A stretch of DNA of 64,000 nt from Neobacillus endophyticus (GCF_013248975.1 NZ_JABRWH010000001.1:310001-374000), one strand, 5' to 3'. Shown: positions 19,114 through 28,090, counted from the stretch's first letter. Program-made: numbers and translations. The notes: generated by a model not told the origin, from the sequence alone.

Positions 19114-19284
19114 TTAGCTGGCTTTCTTTCTTGTAAAATGAATCATTTCGAGAACGTCTTTATAACCGCGCATCAGACCTTTATTATAAGGTCCGGATTT
19201 TCCTTTTAGGCATTCGATCTCACCTTTAACTGCTTGCTCTAAAAGGTTTAACATTCTTCGAAAATCTTCTTGATAAACGTTCAT
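19114..19284 (-). CDS. small protein, 56 aa
   Basis: Short ORF: MNVYQEDFRRMLNLLEQAVK.. ending ..MIHFTRKKAS. The ATG is preceded by AGGAGGTAAAATCA, an excellent binding site. It has one cysteine and a predicted helical N-terminus. It lies 83 bases upstream of the yolD-like gene on the same strand, with the hairpin AAAGCCA / TGGCTTT at its stop. Small proteins of this kind often sit beside yolD in Bacillus prophages. Function unknown. Confidence 0.65.
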   Translation of the reverse strand: MNVYQEDFRRMLNLLEQAVKGEIECLKGKSGPYNKGLMRGYKDVLEMIHFTRKKAS

Positions 19285-19584
19285 TGATTTTACCTCCTAT
19301 TTATCATATCCTTAACGGATATGTAGCCTGCCGAAAGGCAGAATGCAAAAAGAAAAAGGAAAGTGATAAAAAGGAAGCGAAAGGTGTTATTAATAGCATT
19401 GCCATAATATGTGAACTTTATGCCGAATTCAAAAAATTTTTTCAACATATTCATCATTCCGACGGTATTTCATTAATGGAAAATACTTTATTTGCGATGA
19501 AATATTAAAGAAAGATAGTAAATGTTTTAAGCCGTATGTATATACAGACAGTTATAGTTGCAGCTGAGCCTTGAATCGTACTTA

Positions 19585-19968
19585 TTAGCGCTTTTGAAGC
19601 CGGATATCTTTATTTTCCCTGTTTTTAACCTCTTCCATCTTGGAATAAAAACTTTCTTCCAAATCAACTTCGAAGAAATTTGCAATTTTGCATATGTATG
19701 CCAAGCAATCCGCAAATTCTTTTCCTAAATCTTGCTTAATAACTTCTTTAGCAATTCTAAATGCTTCTTCATCATTCATTCCATTTTGTATGTTTTTATT
19801 TGTAATGTTAAAACCTTTACGAAGTTCTTCGGCTACTTCAGCCACTTCTGTTGTTAGAAGCATGTAATTATTTAATAATGAAGCTCTGCTTTTTTCATAG
19901 TTTTCCTCATTTATTTCCCAATTCATTTGCTGTTGATACACTTTCGCAAATCTCTGCATTTCTTTCAT
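19585..19968 (-). CDS. MazG-like NTP pyrophosphohydrolase
   Basis: A 127-residue all-helical protein of the MazG-like superfamily. The metal-binding ExxE signature is TTEVAEVAEELRKGF (about residues 39-53), and the second acidic pair is in DLGKEFADCLAYICKIANFF (about 83-102). Members hydrolyse NTPs or dNTPs to monophosphates, and phage-borne copies are common. AGGTGAT lies a few bases before the ATG. It follows the PLD-fold gene by 35 bases on the same strand, so the two may be co-transcribed. Confidence 0.8.
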   Translation of the reverse strand: MKEMQRFAKVYQQQMNWEINEENYEKSRASLLNNYMLLTTEVAEVAEELRKGFNITNKNIQNGMNDEEAFRIAKEVIKQDLGKEFADCLAYICKIANFFEVDLEESFYSKMEEVKNRENKDIRLQKR

Positions 19969-20003
19969 ACTACATCACCTTACATTTTTTAGTTATAAAT
20001 AAT

Positions 20004-21269
20004 TTAGTTTTTAATTAATGTCGCTTTCTCCCAAAGCATTTTAAAATGATCCTCATAAGATACAGCAATATTTGAATCGTCAATAATGTGAAAGCTGTTT
20101 ATTTCAGAAAAAGTATTGTAGACTACTTTAGTTTCTTTTCCATTCTGTGTATATATTTCATATTTCATTGGATGTTCTACTGACCATGCATATTGTGTTG
20201 GTGTAAAATTCGCAGTGGTTACTAATACTTCATTATCAACAACAATAAATTTATCGTGTATCACTGGGGACCAAAATTTTTGCTCAACGTTTGGAAAATC
20301 ATTAAAAAAAGCCTCAGTTATTCGTGTCCGAGCTCCTTGTGCTTGATTTTCTGGTCTAGTTTGTTTTAGTATCTTCACTTCAATATCAGGGTTATCAATT
20401 ATTACTTTCTCCAAAGAACGTACGATACTTCGGGCATTTTTATCGAAAGGATTTACATCACTAAAATGCTGAGCGCAAATAAATATTTTGCTCCTCGCTT
20501 TTAAAATAAATTCAATGATTTTTGACTGAACAAAATGGTTGCTACCAACTCCGTTATATTTTATAAATGGTGCAGTGAAATAACAATTTAAATTATTTAT
20601 CTTAATATCAATTGGTTTTACAACATACTGAAAATCATAATACTTTTTTGACCAATCAAAATAATTACTTGTATTTACTGAATTTTTATCTAAAAGTTCA
20701 AAATACATTTTAAACATTTCAGTTGTATTTTTGCATTCCTCAACGACCATCATATTTTCACTATGACGGGGGTCTCCCAACGCAAAATTAGAGGAGGAAG
20801 ATATACATTTATAATTACAATCATCAAACTCTGCAAGAACGGACTTATTATGAAGACTGTAAGATTCATTTCCTCTTGAGAACTTTTGCTTGAACCAAAC
20901 ATAAGTATGTGGGAAAATTTTCATTTCAATATCTTTAGGGTTACTTTCTATTCTTGGATAGATATATTTTTGAGCATAATCGAGTTTTGAGAAATAAAAT
21001 GACTCTGAGTAATTATCATTATATATTTTTTTTGCTTTTTGATCGTACCCATTTAAAGGCAATGAATATATTTTTACGGTACCTCCATTATTAACTATTT
21101 TTTCCAACTCATTTATGATTGCAGGGTTATTGAATAGAAAAAAAGATATGAAAACTTTTTTCGCTCCCTTAATTTCCTTAATTAAAATATCAGTTAATTG
21201 AGGTGAACTTCCTTTGCAGTGATGTCTAAAATCATTTGGAATATCAAAGTATGCCCGGTATTTCACCAT
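20004..21269 (-). CDS. phospholipase D-fold (HKD) protein, probable nuclease
   Basis: A 421-residue protein with two HKD half-sites: HNKSVLAEFD followed by SSSNFALGDP (His about 140, Lys 142), and HDKFIVVDN followed by TTANFTPTQ (His about 338, Lys 340, Asp 345). Stand-alone PLD-fold proteins in islands are often nucleases, and no signal peptide or lipid-binding segment is seen. The ATG at 21269 has AGAAGGAAA upstream; the longer frame from 21320 has none. Very AT-rich. Its place between a MazG-like gene and a restriction cluster suggests defence, which is inference. Confidence 0.75.
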   Translation of the reverse strand: MVKYRAYFDIPNDFRHHCKGSSPQLTDILIKEIKGAKKVFISFFLFNNPAIINELEKIVNNGGTVKIYSLPLNGYDQKAKKIYNDNYSESFYFSKLDYAQKYIYPRIESNPKDIEMKIFPHTYVWFKQKFSRGNESYSLHNKSVLAEFDDCNYKCISSSSNFALGDPRHSENMMVVEECKNTTEMFKMYFELLDKNSVNTSNYFDWSKKYYDFQYVVKPIDIKINNLNCYFTAPFIKYNGVGSNHFVQSKIIEFILKARSKIFICAQHFSDVNPFDKNARSIVRSLEKVIIDNPDIEVKILKQTRPENQAQGARTRITEAFFNDFPNVEQKFWSPVIHDKFIVVDNEVLVTTANFTPTQYAWSVEHPMKYEIYTQNGKETKVVYNTFSEINSFHIIDDSNIAVSYEDHFKMLWEKATLIKN

Positions 21270-21512
21270 AATAATTTCCTTCTCCCGTAAAAAAATATAT
21301 TTAAATATCAAAATAATCATTTAGCATATTTATTTTATATAACAAATAGTTTTACGGCAATTCTTTACTTTTCAGTAAGTTGTTGTTTTAAATTCATTAT
21401 TTTTGTTTAAAATATAGGACTAGGCAAGAAAAAAATTATTCCTTAATCAGTAGTTTTACTTGATTCACCATATTACAAGGATATTTAAATTATTATACAT
21501 TGGTGTATCTAA

Positions 21513-21890
21513 ATGGCAGATCGTATCTCCAAAGAATATCTAACCAAAACTATGAAGGCAATAAAGTCTATTTCAAAATTGGAAGATAAAATTGCAAAGG
21601 AATTTTGGAGAAAGGGCATTAGGTTTAGAAGAAACGTAAAAGGTTTGAATAGCAAACCAGATATTGCAATAAAAAAAATATAAAATCGTTATTTTTATTG
21701 ATTCTTACTTTTTTCATAATTATTCTGTACACTTGCATAGTTAAAAGCAATATAGAGTACTTGGTTGGGAAGCTGGAAAGAAACAAGAATATAGATAAAG
21801 AAGTAAACTCTTTTTATGCCCAAAAGGGTCGAATTTAAAAAGACTTTGGGAGCATCAGTTGAAGGAAGATTTTGACCAATCAATGATATT
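21513..21890 (+). pseudogene. vsr: vsr (very short patch repair endonuclease), frameshifted
   Basis: The first frame reads MADRISKEYLTKTMKAIKS.., then KFWRKGIRFRRNVKGLNSKP-like Vsr sequence, and stops at an A8 run near 21671. The sequence resumes one frame over (YKIVIFIDSYFFHNYS), shifts again (KSNIEYLVGKLERNKNIDKE) and once more (RLWEHQLKEDFD). These blocks follow the order of an intact Vsr, the enzyme that repairs T:G mismatches left by deaminated 5-methylcytosine. At least three frame changes make it dead. Its position near a C5-cytosine methyltransferase is the expected one. Confidence 0.85.
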
Positions 21891-21979
21891 AATTCCTTCG
21901 TTGCTGAGCAAAAAATATTTTCCGCTTATCTATTTGATGTTAAAATAACAGGAGAAAATCAGAAAAAGTGAGGTTTCCT

Positions 21980-22180
21980 ATGAAAACAGTCGAAACCATC
22001 GGAACGGTTCAGGACCTGGCAAACGTGATTCAGGAATTATATCAGCATATGGAAGTGGTCGTGACGGGTTCTGGTGCAGAAGAAGTAGGCGAATATGTAG
22101 TGAAAGCATTAAAGGATTTTAAAGTGGCATATACCGAAAAATGGACAGAAGAAGGACATTATATTAAAATTTACGACTAA
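21980..22180 (+). CDS. hypothetical protein, 66 aa
   Basis: Soluble small protein MKTVETIGTVQDLANVIQEL.. ending ..HYIKIYD. The ATG at 21980 lies 6 bases after GTGAGG; an upstream in-frame GTG (21968) overlaps this site. A strong terminator follows. It sits between the dead vsr and the methyltransferase. Family not recognised. Confidence 0.65.
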   Translation: MKTVETIGTVQDLANVIQELYQHMEVVVTGSGAEEVGEYVVKALKDFKVAYTEKWTEEGHYIKIYD

Positions 22181-22183
22181 AAG

Positions 22184-22217
22184 AAAAAAGGAGATCAAAT
22201 TTCGATCTCCTTTTTTA
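22184..22217 (+). terminator. strong intrinsic terminator
   Basis: AAAAGGAGATC pairs with GATCTCCTTTT, 7-base loop, followed by T's. It follows the 66-residue gene directly. Confidence 0.85.
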
Positions 22218-22398
22218 GGTTTCGGACTCTGTTTATTCTTTGTCCTAAATCATAAAGACTGTAAATAGTATATTGACACATGAAAAACATGGGACATCAC
22301 AGATCCCTGGTAGCCGATTATATCTTTTTTTCCTTTGGATTTTCTTCTATACGAATCACATTCAGAATAACCCAGTATTCACACTTCATTGTCTTACC

Positions 22399-23664
22399 TT
22401 ACATAAAGAGTTTCATCTGAACTTCATTATCATCTTTTTCTTTTACATATTCAACTGCCCATTGGGCGATCGACTTCGCAACAGCGCGGGCTAAAAAGAC
22501 AGGGACAGCATTTCCAATTTGCTTATATTGTTTATCGAGCCTATTTAACTCTCCTCTACTATTTCCTTGGTTGAAGGCATACCAGTTAGGGAAAGTCTGA
22601 ATGCGTTGAATTTCTTTTACTGACAATCTACGGTTATTCTCTTCCCCATCCGGGAAAATCCACAAATTTGCATGGATTTTTTTCATTGGTTCACCGGCTG
22701 GGTGAATCGGAGCCTGTCGACCGCTTGCCTGAATGGTAAAAGACTGCTCGTCCCATCTTTTTTTGCGGTTACGGCTCATAAAAATGGTCGAATAGCTTCC
22801 TGTGAAATACGGACCTGGATCTGCTTCCAAATCTCCAATAGCCTCTTTTAATGTGACGAATGGTTTCATCCCTTCTCCTTCGCCGTGTGTAATTTCAGGA
22901 TAAGAATAATCATACTCAAGGTCATTCCGGACACCTACCAGTATCACACGTTCGCGAATTTGCGGGACACCGTAGTCGCGTGAATTTAACAGCCTTGCCT
23001 GAACGCGATATCCTGCTGATGCGAAATCTTCGACGATTTGCTGGAATACTTCCCCGCCACCAAGCGTCATCATGCCTTTAACATTCTCAGCGACAAATAT
23101 CTCCGGCTGAACCTGGAGTAGGCAGCGAATAAAGTGGATGTATAAAAAGTTCCGTTCATCGTCAATCAGCCTTGGACCTGCTTCCGAAAATCCGGGACAT
23201 GGGAAGCCGCCGAGGACAATGTTCGCATGCGGAAACTCCTTAATTCTTCGGATATCTTTTTTAAGAGTAAAAACATGTTTTGGCATATTTTCTTTGTAAG
23301 ATTCTAACGCTTCTGTGAAGATATCATTGGCAAACACCGTATTGAAAATGCTCTCATGTCGAACCGCATTAAAAATGTCTTTTTCTTTAAAAGCTTCTAG
23401 CGCTTTCTCGCTTCCAATCATTGCTTCAAGACCTGCAAGCTCAAACCCTAAATCAAGCCCGCCTGCTCCACAAAAAAGGGATAAGACATTGATCTTATCT
23501 CGTTTAAAATGAATATCCTCTTCTTTAAAATCGCTCTTATCATCAAGAAGCAAATCTTTTTCTTCGTTTATTTTTTCCATTAATAATTCTTTTATTTCAT
23601 TTTTATCCAATTTAGGAGCCGGCTTAAATTTTCCGCGTCCAGGCTCATTTAATTTAATTGCCAT
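22399..23664 (-). CDS. DNA (cytosine-5-)-methyltransferase of a type II R-M system
   Basis: A 421-residue C5-cytosine methyltransferase with all main motifs in order. Motif I is LSLFCGAGGLDLGFELAG (61-78). Motif IV is GGFPCPGFSEAGPR with catalytic Cys about 155. Motif VI is VAENVKG (190-196), motif VIII QIRERVILVG, and motif X IGNAVPVFLARAVAKSI near the C-terminus. An N-terminal extension of about 55 charged residues precedes the fold. The ATG follows AGAGGCGGTAAA. It lies downstream of a probable restriction enzyme, with a terminator between, so it should have its own promoter. The recognition sequence cannot be told. Confidence 0.95.
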   Translation of the reverse strand: MAIKLNEPGRGKFKPAPKLDKNEIKELLMEKINEEKDLLLDDKSDFKEEDIHFKRDKINVLSLFCGAGGLDLGFELAGLEAMIGSEKALEAFKEKDIFNAVRHESIFNTVFANDIFTEALESYKENMPKHVFTLKKDIRRIKEFPHANIVLGGFPCPGFSEAGPRLIDDERNFLYIHFIRCLLQVQPEIFVAENVKGMMTLGGGEVFQQIVEDFASAGYRVQARLLNSRDYGVPQIRERVILVGVRNDLEYDYSYPEITHGEGEGMKPFVTLKEAIGDLEADPGPYFTGSYSTIFMSRNRKKRWDEQSFTIQASGRQAPIHPAGEPMKKIHANLWIFPDGEENNRRLSVKEIQRIQTFPNWYAFNQGNSRGELNRLDKQYKQIGNAVPVFLARAVAKSIAQWAVEYVKEKDDNEVQMKLFM

Positions 23665-23754
23665 TTTACCGCCTCTTTCGACAAGTATCGCTATTTTATA
23701 AGTCTATCTTTTTACATGTTTTTTTTCAATATGAAATAGAACCCATTTTCATAG

Positions 23755-23783
23755 AAAAAGACCGTCCGGAAAAGAACGGTCAT
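23755..23783 (-). terminator. terminator after the restriction-enzyme gene
   Basis: On the minus strand GACCGTTC and GGACGGTC form a stem followed by TTTTTC. It separates the endonuclease gene from the methyltransferase gene. Confidence 0.75.
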
Positions 23784-23789
23784 GAATTA

Positions 23790-24683
23790 TTATGGCAATA
23801 AAATGGATGGGACTTCAATCTGATCAAGATGCAGTTCGCTTGGATGTAAAACACCCAGTTGAGAGAATGCTTGTCTTACTTCTGGCACCAGATCTTTCCC
23901 AGTAAGGGCTAAAGGATTGTTAAAGGCTAAGGAATGGGATAGTCTACCTCTTATTACATTATAGTGCACACGAACGGCAAGTGGTCTTGCGCCATCCGTA
24001 CTATTTTCTACAGTGCGGTAATTGTTAGCTGTAAAAATGAGATATAAAGGTTCAAATTCCACATCATCAATCAATTGGATATTGTCAAAAATATCGGACG
24101 TTGTGCATATTTCATCTACTTCTGCATAAAGCATGTATTCAGCAACGCCAGAATCATAAATGACTTCCCCATCCAAAACAGAATTTCTCTTATTATCTGG
24201 AAGGTTAATGCCCTTATATATGAAATCCCTTGCCTCTTGGTCCGATAAATGAAGCGGCGCGCTTAATCTTCTAGGCTTATCTGCAATCTCAAGCTTCCAT
24301 CCCATTGTCACAGAATTTGGTTTTGTGGGATGTTTGCCGCTTGCAAATAGAAGCGGTTGTTCTCTGAATTTGCTGCTGATGCTTCTTGTTGTGCGCTCGA
24401 TAATATCTTCATAATTTTCGCCAAAGAAACTTTCTGCCCTTTCAGCGTTTACTTTGTTTTCTTGGAACTCATTAGTTCTTCTCGATTTTACAGAGATTTT
24501 AAACTCCCTTTGAAAGCCATTTGAATCGCCTAATATGTATACATCAGTTTTGCACTCACCTGAACCTTGTGGGCGGGGCTTTCCGACCTTTAAAACTGAA
24601 TAGCCCTCTCCCGCGTAGACAAATTGACCATCATTTTGAATAATCCGGATAATCTTATTTTCCAGTTCGGAATACCTTGGCAC
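23790..24683 (-). CDS. probable type II restriction endonuclease
   Basis: About 297 residues from a GTG start. It lies directly upstream of the methyltransferase on the same strand, where a cognate endonuclease is expected. A charged cluster, GKPRPQGSGECKTDVYI followed 13 residues later by EFKISVKS, resembles a PD-(D/E)xK active site (Asp in KTDVY, Lys in ISVK), but I cannot name the family. The GTG at 24683 lies 10 bases after AGGAG. A longer frame from a GTG at 24731 would run through a 10-bp inverted repeat and also has a possible site, so the start is uncertain. Confidence 0.7.
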   Translation of the reverse strand: MPRYSELENKIIRIIQNDGQFVYAGEGYSVLKVGKPRPQGSGECKTDVYILGDSNGFQREFKISVKSRRTNEFQENKVNAERAESFFGENYEDIIERTTRSISSKFREQPLLFASGKHPTKPNSVTMGWKLEIADKPRRLSAPLHLSDQEARDFIYKGINLPDNKRNSVLDGEVIYDSGVAEYMLYAEVDEICTTSDIFDNIQLIDDVEFEPLYLIFTANNYRTVENSTDGARPLAVRVHYNVIRGRLSHSLAFNNPLALTGKDLVPEVRQAFSQLGVLHPSELHLDQIEVPSILLP

Positions 24684-24684
24684 A

Positions 24685-24720
24685 TCTATCACTCTCCTAA
24701 TTTTGGAATAGTGATAGATT
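24685..24720. promoter_or_regulatory. inverted repeat around the endonuclease ribosome binding site
   Basis: ATCTATCACT (24685-24694) and AGTGATAGAT (24711-24720) are exact reverse complements. The AGGAG of the proposed start falls in the 16-base loop. It could be an operator bound by a regulator or the methyltransferase, or an RNA hairpin. Confidence 0.5.
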
Positions 24721-24791
24721 TCTATAAACACGATCCTTTTTCCTGCAAAACGTCAATTATCCAAGGGTGATTTTACTAATTTATCGACAGA

Positions 24792-24916
24792 TTATGACAA
24801 AACAGTCCTAATATACTCATTTGGTTCACCATTAATTCTTGTATTTACAAGCCAATCACCTGAGGATTTCTTTTTTATGTTTTCCAATATATTCTTGCTA
24901 ACAAAATAATGTTGGG
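24792..24916 (-). pseudogene. short remnant frame
   Basis: A minus-strand open stretch reading ..HYFVSKNILENIKKKSSGDW and then LVNTRINGEPNEYIRTVLS before its stop. No start or binding site; it begins inside the T tract of a terminator. Probably the end of a lost gene. Confidence 0.3.
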
Positions 24917-24945
24917 AACAAAAAAAAAAGCGCCTTTAGGCGAAT
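24917..24945 (-). terminator. terminator of the 105-aa gene
   Basis: On the minus strand CGCCTAAAGGCG forms a compact stem followed by ten T's. Confidence 0.8.
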
Positions 24946-24988
24946 GATTAATGAAAATTTTTAATTTCTTGTGCAATAATTTATCTAT

Positions 24989-25306
24989 TTAAATTTTATT
25001 TTTAAACCACATACTAATAAAACCCTTGGGAAGTTTATTTGTATTTTCAATTTTATCCCCAAAAAGCATTTTAAGTCGGTTTATACGGATGTCCTTTTTA
25101 ATAACTTCCCATGTTTCTTCTATATCTGCACAGGAGTAATCACCAAATTGACCGCGAATTTGTAAATAATCTCCTAGCATTTCAAAGTAAGCATTGGTTT
25201 TGACTACCCATGTTGCAAGAAAATCCTGTGAAAAGACGATTCCGTTAATAATATACATGTCATTTTTGTTTTGACTATATCTGATTATTTCACTATATAT
25301 TGTCAT
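24989..25306 (-). CDS. hypothetical protein, 105 aa
   Basis: Starts MTIYSEIIRYSQNKNDMYII and ends KGFISMWFKNKI. It has a Trp-rich middle (ATWVVKTNAYFEMLGDYLQI) and is soluble. The ATG at 25306 has a weak GGAAA site 11 bases upstream; an earlier in-frame ATG at 25357 lacks a site and a longer frame to 25375 would overlap the divergent gene. Family not recognised. A strong terminator follows. Confidence 0.6.
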   Translation of the reverse strand: MTIYSEIIRYSQNKNDMYIINGIVFSQDFLATWVVKTNAYFEMLGDYLQIRGQFGDYSCADIEETWEVIKKDIRINRLKMLFGDKIENTNKLPKGFISMWFKNKI

Positions 25307-25421
25307 AATATTATTATTTCCAAATAATTTAGTTTTATTACCTATACAGATCCTTCGCATAAAAATTTTGAACAATCATATGTTAGGAATGGAATTAAAA
25401 TACCGGAAAAAGGGTGAAAAA

Positions 25422-26030
25422 ATGCTTCTTTCAGAAATCGGACATATAAAAGCGCAAGAAATAATATACCCAGCAATTTTTGGTCCTAATATTACCGTTG
25501 AAAATATCGGGAGTTCAACTTATGGGTTAATTCCTATAACTGAAACTGATAATGATCTCGAAAAAGAGAGGAAAAAATTAGAGTCAATCAAGGCAAAGGA
25601 AAGAAAAAAGAACTTGGATGGTGGCATGGGCATTGATACAAAAATTGGAGTCAAAATCTCGTTCGAAGGAATAAACACTTACTCTCACTACACTGTTCAA
25701 GAGCGCACAATTAGGCAATATTATGGGAATATCCCCATCCGTTTGTTAAATGATTATGGATATCCATCAGAGTTTTTTCATTTCAATGCAATGCATTTTC
25801 TTCTGGTAGTTGTAAATGGTGGAGAGCTTCAAAGATGGGTTTGGATACCACATGCAACTAGAGTTATCGATTTTATACAAAAAGATCAATTGAAATATGA
25901 CACCATTTCATTTGGCAAAAGTTTATCTAAATTTATCGTTGTTAATACAGAAGAACTGAAAAATGTTATTCCAGAAATAATCGAATGGGATAATCAAAAT
26001 GGATTTAGTGATGGACAAATGATTAGCTAA
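25422..26030 (+). CDS. hypothetical protein, 202 aa
   Basis: Starts MLLSEIGHIKAQEIIYPAIF. It has a charged helix (LEKERKKLESIKAKERKK, about residues 44-61), then a mixed part with WVWIPHATRVIDFIQKDQL. Soluble, no motif I can name. The ATG at 25422 lies 5 bases after GGGTG; an earlier ATG at 25380 has no site. It is divergent from the 105-residue gene, sharing a promoter region of about 115 bases. Found between a restriction system and a nuclease-like gene. Confidence 0.65.
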   Translation: MLLSEIGHIKAQEIIYPAIFGPNITVENIGSSTYGLIPITETDNDLEKERKKLESIKAKERKKNLDGGMGIDTKIGVKISFEGINTYSHYTVQERTIRQYYGNIPIRLLNDYGYPSEFFHFNAMHFLLVVVNGGELQRWVWIPHATRVIDFIQKDQLKYDTISFGKSLSKFIVVNTEELKNVIPEIIEWDNQNGFSDGQMIS

Positions 26031-26082
26031 TATCCGCCATTTCCGCCATTATTCTGATTGCACTTTCGTCTCAACTTTTTTT

Positions 26083-26106
26083 AAAACGCTGAAAGGCGTT
26101 TTTTTA
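26083..26106 (+). terminator. terminator of the 202-aa gene
   Basis: AAAACGC / GCGTTTT with loop TGAAAG and a T run, 53 bases past the stop. Confidence 0.8.
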
Positions 26107-26212
26107 TATATTCCAGTATTTAATAGTTTGAAGTTTCACTAAAGGGATTTTCCATAGAATATAAACGTTTTTTAGATACATATTTTTTCAAAATTTAGGA
26201 AATAATAAAAAT

Positions 26213-26491
26213 ATGAAAATCAAAATTGAAATTAAAACTTGTAAAGAAAGAGTCAACGGAGAATATTTTTTAAGCGGTATGGTACTGGCATCAGATGGAC
26301 CGATTTTTACATTTATCGCAATCACAGACAAATGGTTTAACATAAAAGATGAGGAGGATTTACAGATCATTTATAGCCATTATCAATATATCTATCCACG
26401 CGAGAATGAGGTTAGAGAATTAATAAAAAGCACCATTCGTTCAAGAAGACTAGATTTTATTTTAAATGATAAAAAATGGAGTAAATTTTAA
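26213..26491 (+). CDS. hypothetical protein, 92 aa
   Basis: MKIKIEIKTCKERVNGEYFL.. ending ..RLDFILNDKKWSKF. It looks like a small alpha/beta fold, with strands in the first 45 residues and a helix in REDNEVRELIKS-like sequence. AGGAAATAAT lies about 12 bases upstream of the ATG. Family not recognised. Confidence 0.6.
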   Translation: MKIKIEIKTCKERVNGEYFLSGMVLASDGPIFTFIAITDKWFNIKDEEDLQIIYSHYQYIYPRENEVRELIKSTIRSRRLDFILNDKKWSKF

Positions 26492-26510
26492 ACGTCATAC
26501 GACAAATATT

Positions 26511-26534
26511 GGGTACTGTTTTTGAGTACAAAAC
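26511..26534 (+). repeat. inverted repeat flanking the DUF4365 gene, left copy
   Basis: GGGTACTGTTTTTGAGTACA and four more bases match the reverse complement of 28229-28252 at 21 of 24 positions. Each copy holds a small GTAC..GTAC symmetry. The two face each other across 1.7 kb. Confidence 0.5.
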
Positions 26535-26550
26535 ATAAAAAATCTTTAGA

Positions 26551-26594
26551 AAAAGGACGTCAAATCTCGCTACGATTTGGTTGCCCTTTTTTTT
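26551..26594 (+). terminator. terminator of the 92-aa gene
   Basis: AAAAGGACGTCAAATC pairs imperfectly with GATTTGGTTGCCCTTTT, followed by a run of T's. The rest of 26595-26933 shows no gene. Confidence 0.65.
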
Positions 26595-26933
26595 GTTGTT
26601 ATTAAAGGATTCTTTATTAAATAAACAACCTTTTGGTATGATAAATCGCACCTAAAAAAGTTGTGTTACAGAATTTTTCTGTAACGGTGAAAATTAATAT
26701 TCCTTTTTCGCTGCCTTTCAGTTCTTATGGTATTCGTGAAAAAATGTACCTAAACTAACTGGCAGGATACTGTCAATCATTACATAAGGTTTTACATTCA
26801 AAGAAAAAGAGAACTTAGCTGTGTATTTCTCCTAGTTCTGTATGGACGTAAGCACAAAAAAAATATCTCATATATAATTGTTTTAGTAAAATATAGTAGG
26901 ACACTGAATTTTAATTGAGGGGAGAATACACGT

Positions 26934-27965
26934 ATGCCAAATAGAGTAGATACACACATTACCGGTGATATTGGCGAATGTTTCGTCACTTATCAGTTGG
27001 TCAAATCAAAAAAATGGATTGTTTCTGAAAGGCAACATTCTGATTATGGGATAGACCTAATTGCCCAACGAAGTATAGAAAGCCCAGAGCTTGATAAACA
27101 GATAAGAATTCAAGTAAAGGCGACCGAATCTTTGAAAGTGATTGGCAATAATATTCATTTTAGTCTTGAAAGGGACTATATTAATTATTATTTAAGCTGT
27201 ATTGAACCGGTTATCTTTGTAGTCGTATCTGTAAGAGAGAATGGACATGATGAAGCACACTATATCCATATACAAGACTGGGTTCACAATAATCTAGATT
27301 ACTGGAACAAAAATCAGAACTCTTATACAATTAAAATCCCTTTGGCAAACAGCTTATTTGAAGGATTAAAGGGACCGCTATTATATTTGTCTACACATCA
27401 ATTTAGACTTTATGATGTTTACGGACAAAGTGAGAGCGTTAGAGCAAGTCGTAGATCAGCTAGGGAATCCTCCGAACAATCTCTTGTCACTTCACCAACT
27501 GCATTTCATATCGCTAAAACAGACTTATTAGACGTTTTGGAATGTAACTGTGATGAAAGTGATACGATAAAATTGTGGAATGAAGTTTACCACACATCGC
27601 TTGATTCTTTTGATAAATTGACACAGAACGATATTCTTTCTATTGTGGTTCCGGTAGGTAAAACCGTTAATCCTAACGGTCTATTTACTCTGAGTCAGCT
27701 CTACCGTAATCACTATGAATCAATATGCAAATTAAATCTGCCGGATTTTTTTTCAAATGACTATCCCGAAGTGGCTTACTATTGCAAATGGCTCGAAGAA
27801 GCCGGATTAAAAATACCCAATTGTACAATCTTATATGCAATAACCAGTGATTTTCCAGAATACTATGGCTATAAACTTGTTAAAAAGACGCCCACAATTC
27901 TTAAAGATGGTCAGGATATCTACTTTGATCCATATTTTATTTTCCAAGAGATTCAAAAAGTATAA
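26934..27965 (+). CDS. DUF4365 domain protein (PD-(D/E)xK nuclease-like)
   Basis: A 343-residue protein. The first 165 residues match DUF4365: ITGDIGECFVTYQLVKSKKW, then DYGIDLIAQ and IRIQVKATES. The residues E15, D41 and Q60-x-K62 form a PD-(D/E)xK-type nuclease site. The C-terminal half (about 180-343) has no domain I recognise and may bind a partner or target. DUF4365 proteins are frequent in defence islands. The ATG follows GGGGAGAATACACGT. It stands alone between two terminators and a pair of inverted repeats. Confidence 0.8.
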   Translation: MPNRVDTHITGDIGECFVTYQLVKSKKWIVSERQHSDYGIDLIAQRSIESPELDKQIRIQVKATESLKVIGNNIHFSLERDYINYYLSCIEPVIFVVVSVRENGHDEAHYIHIQDWVHNNLDYWNKNQNSYTIKIPLANSLFEGLKGPLLYLSTHQFRLYDVYGQSESVRASRRSARESSEQSLVTSPTAFHIAKTDLLDVLECNCDESDTIKLWNEVYHTSLDSFDKLTQNDILSIVVPVGKTVNPNGLFTLSQLYRNHYESICKLNLPDFFSNDYPEVAYYCKWLEEAGLKIPNCTILYAITSDFPEYYGYKLVKKTPTILKDGQDIYFDPYFIFQEIQKV

Positions 27966-28058
27966 AATAGCAAATAATATTTATTTTCTCCAATTCCAAG
28001 GACTTTCGCTACGTCTGTGGAAATTTAATTGCCTTTTTAATGGATAAGACAAAAAATT

Positions 28059-28090
28059 ACTCCCTTCAAAGGGAGTTTTTATTTTGTGAT
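28059..28090 (+). terminator. terminator of the DUF4365 gene
   Basis: ACTCCCTT / AAGGGAGT with a tiny loop and TTTTATTTTG, about 95 bases past the stop. A second hairpin with a T run lies at 28161-28192 (AAAAACATC / GATGTTTTT). Confidence 0.8.

Noticed and set aside
19284..19508. 74-residue plus-strand frame
   Set aside because: It starts in the divergent small gene's upstream region, has no ribosome binding site and an implausible composition.
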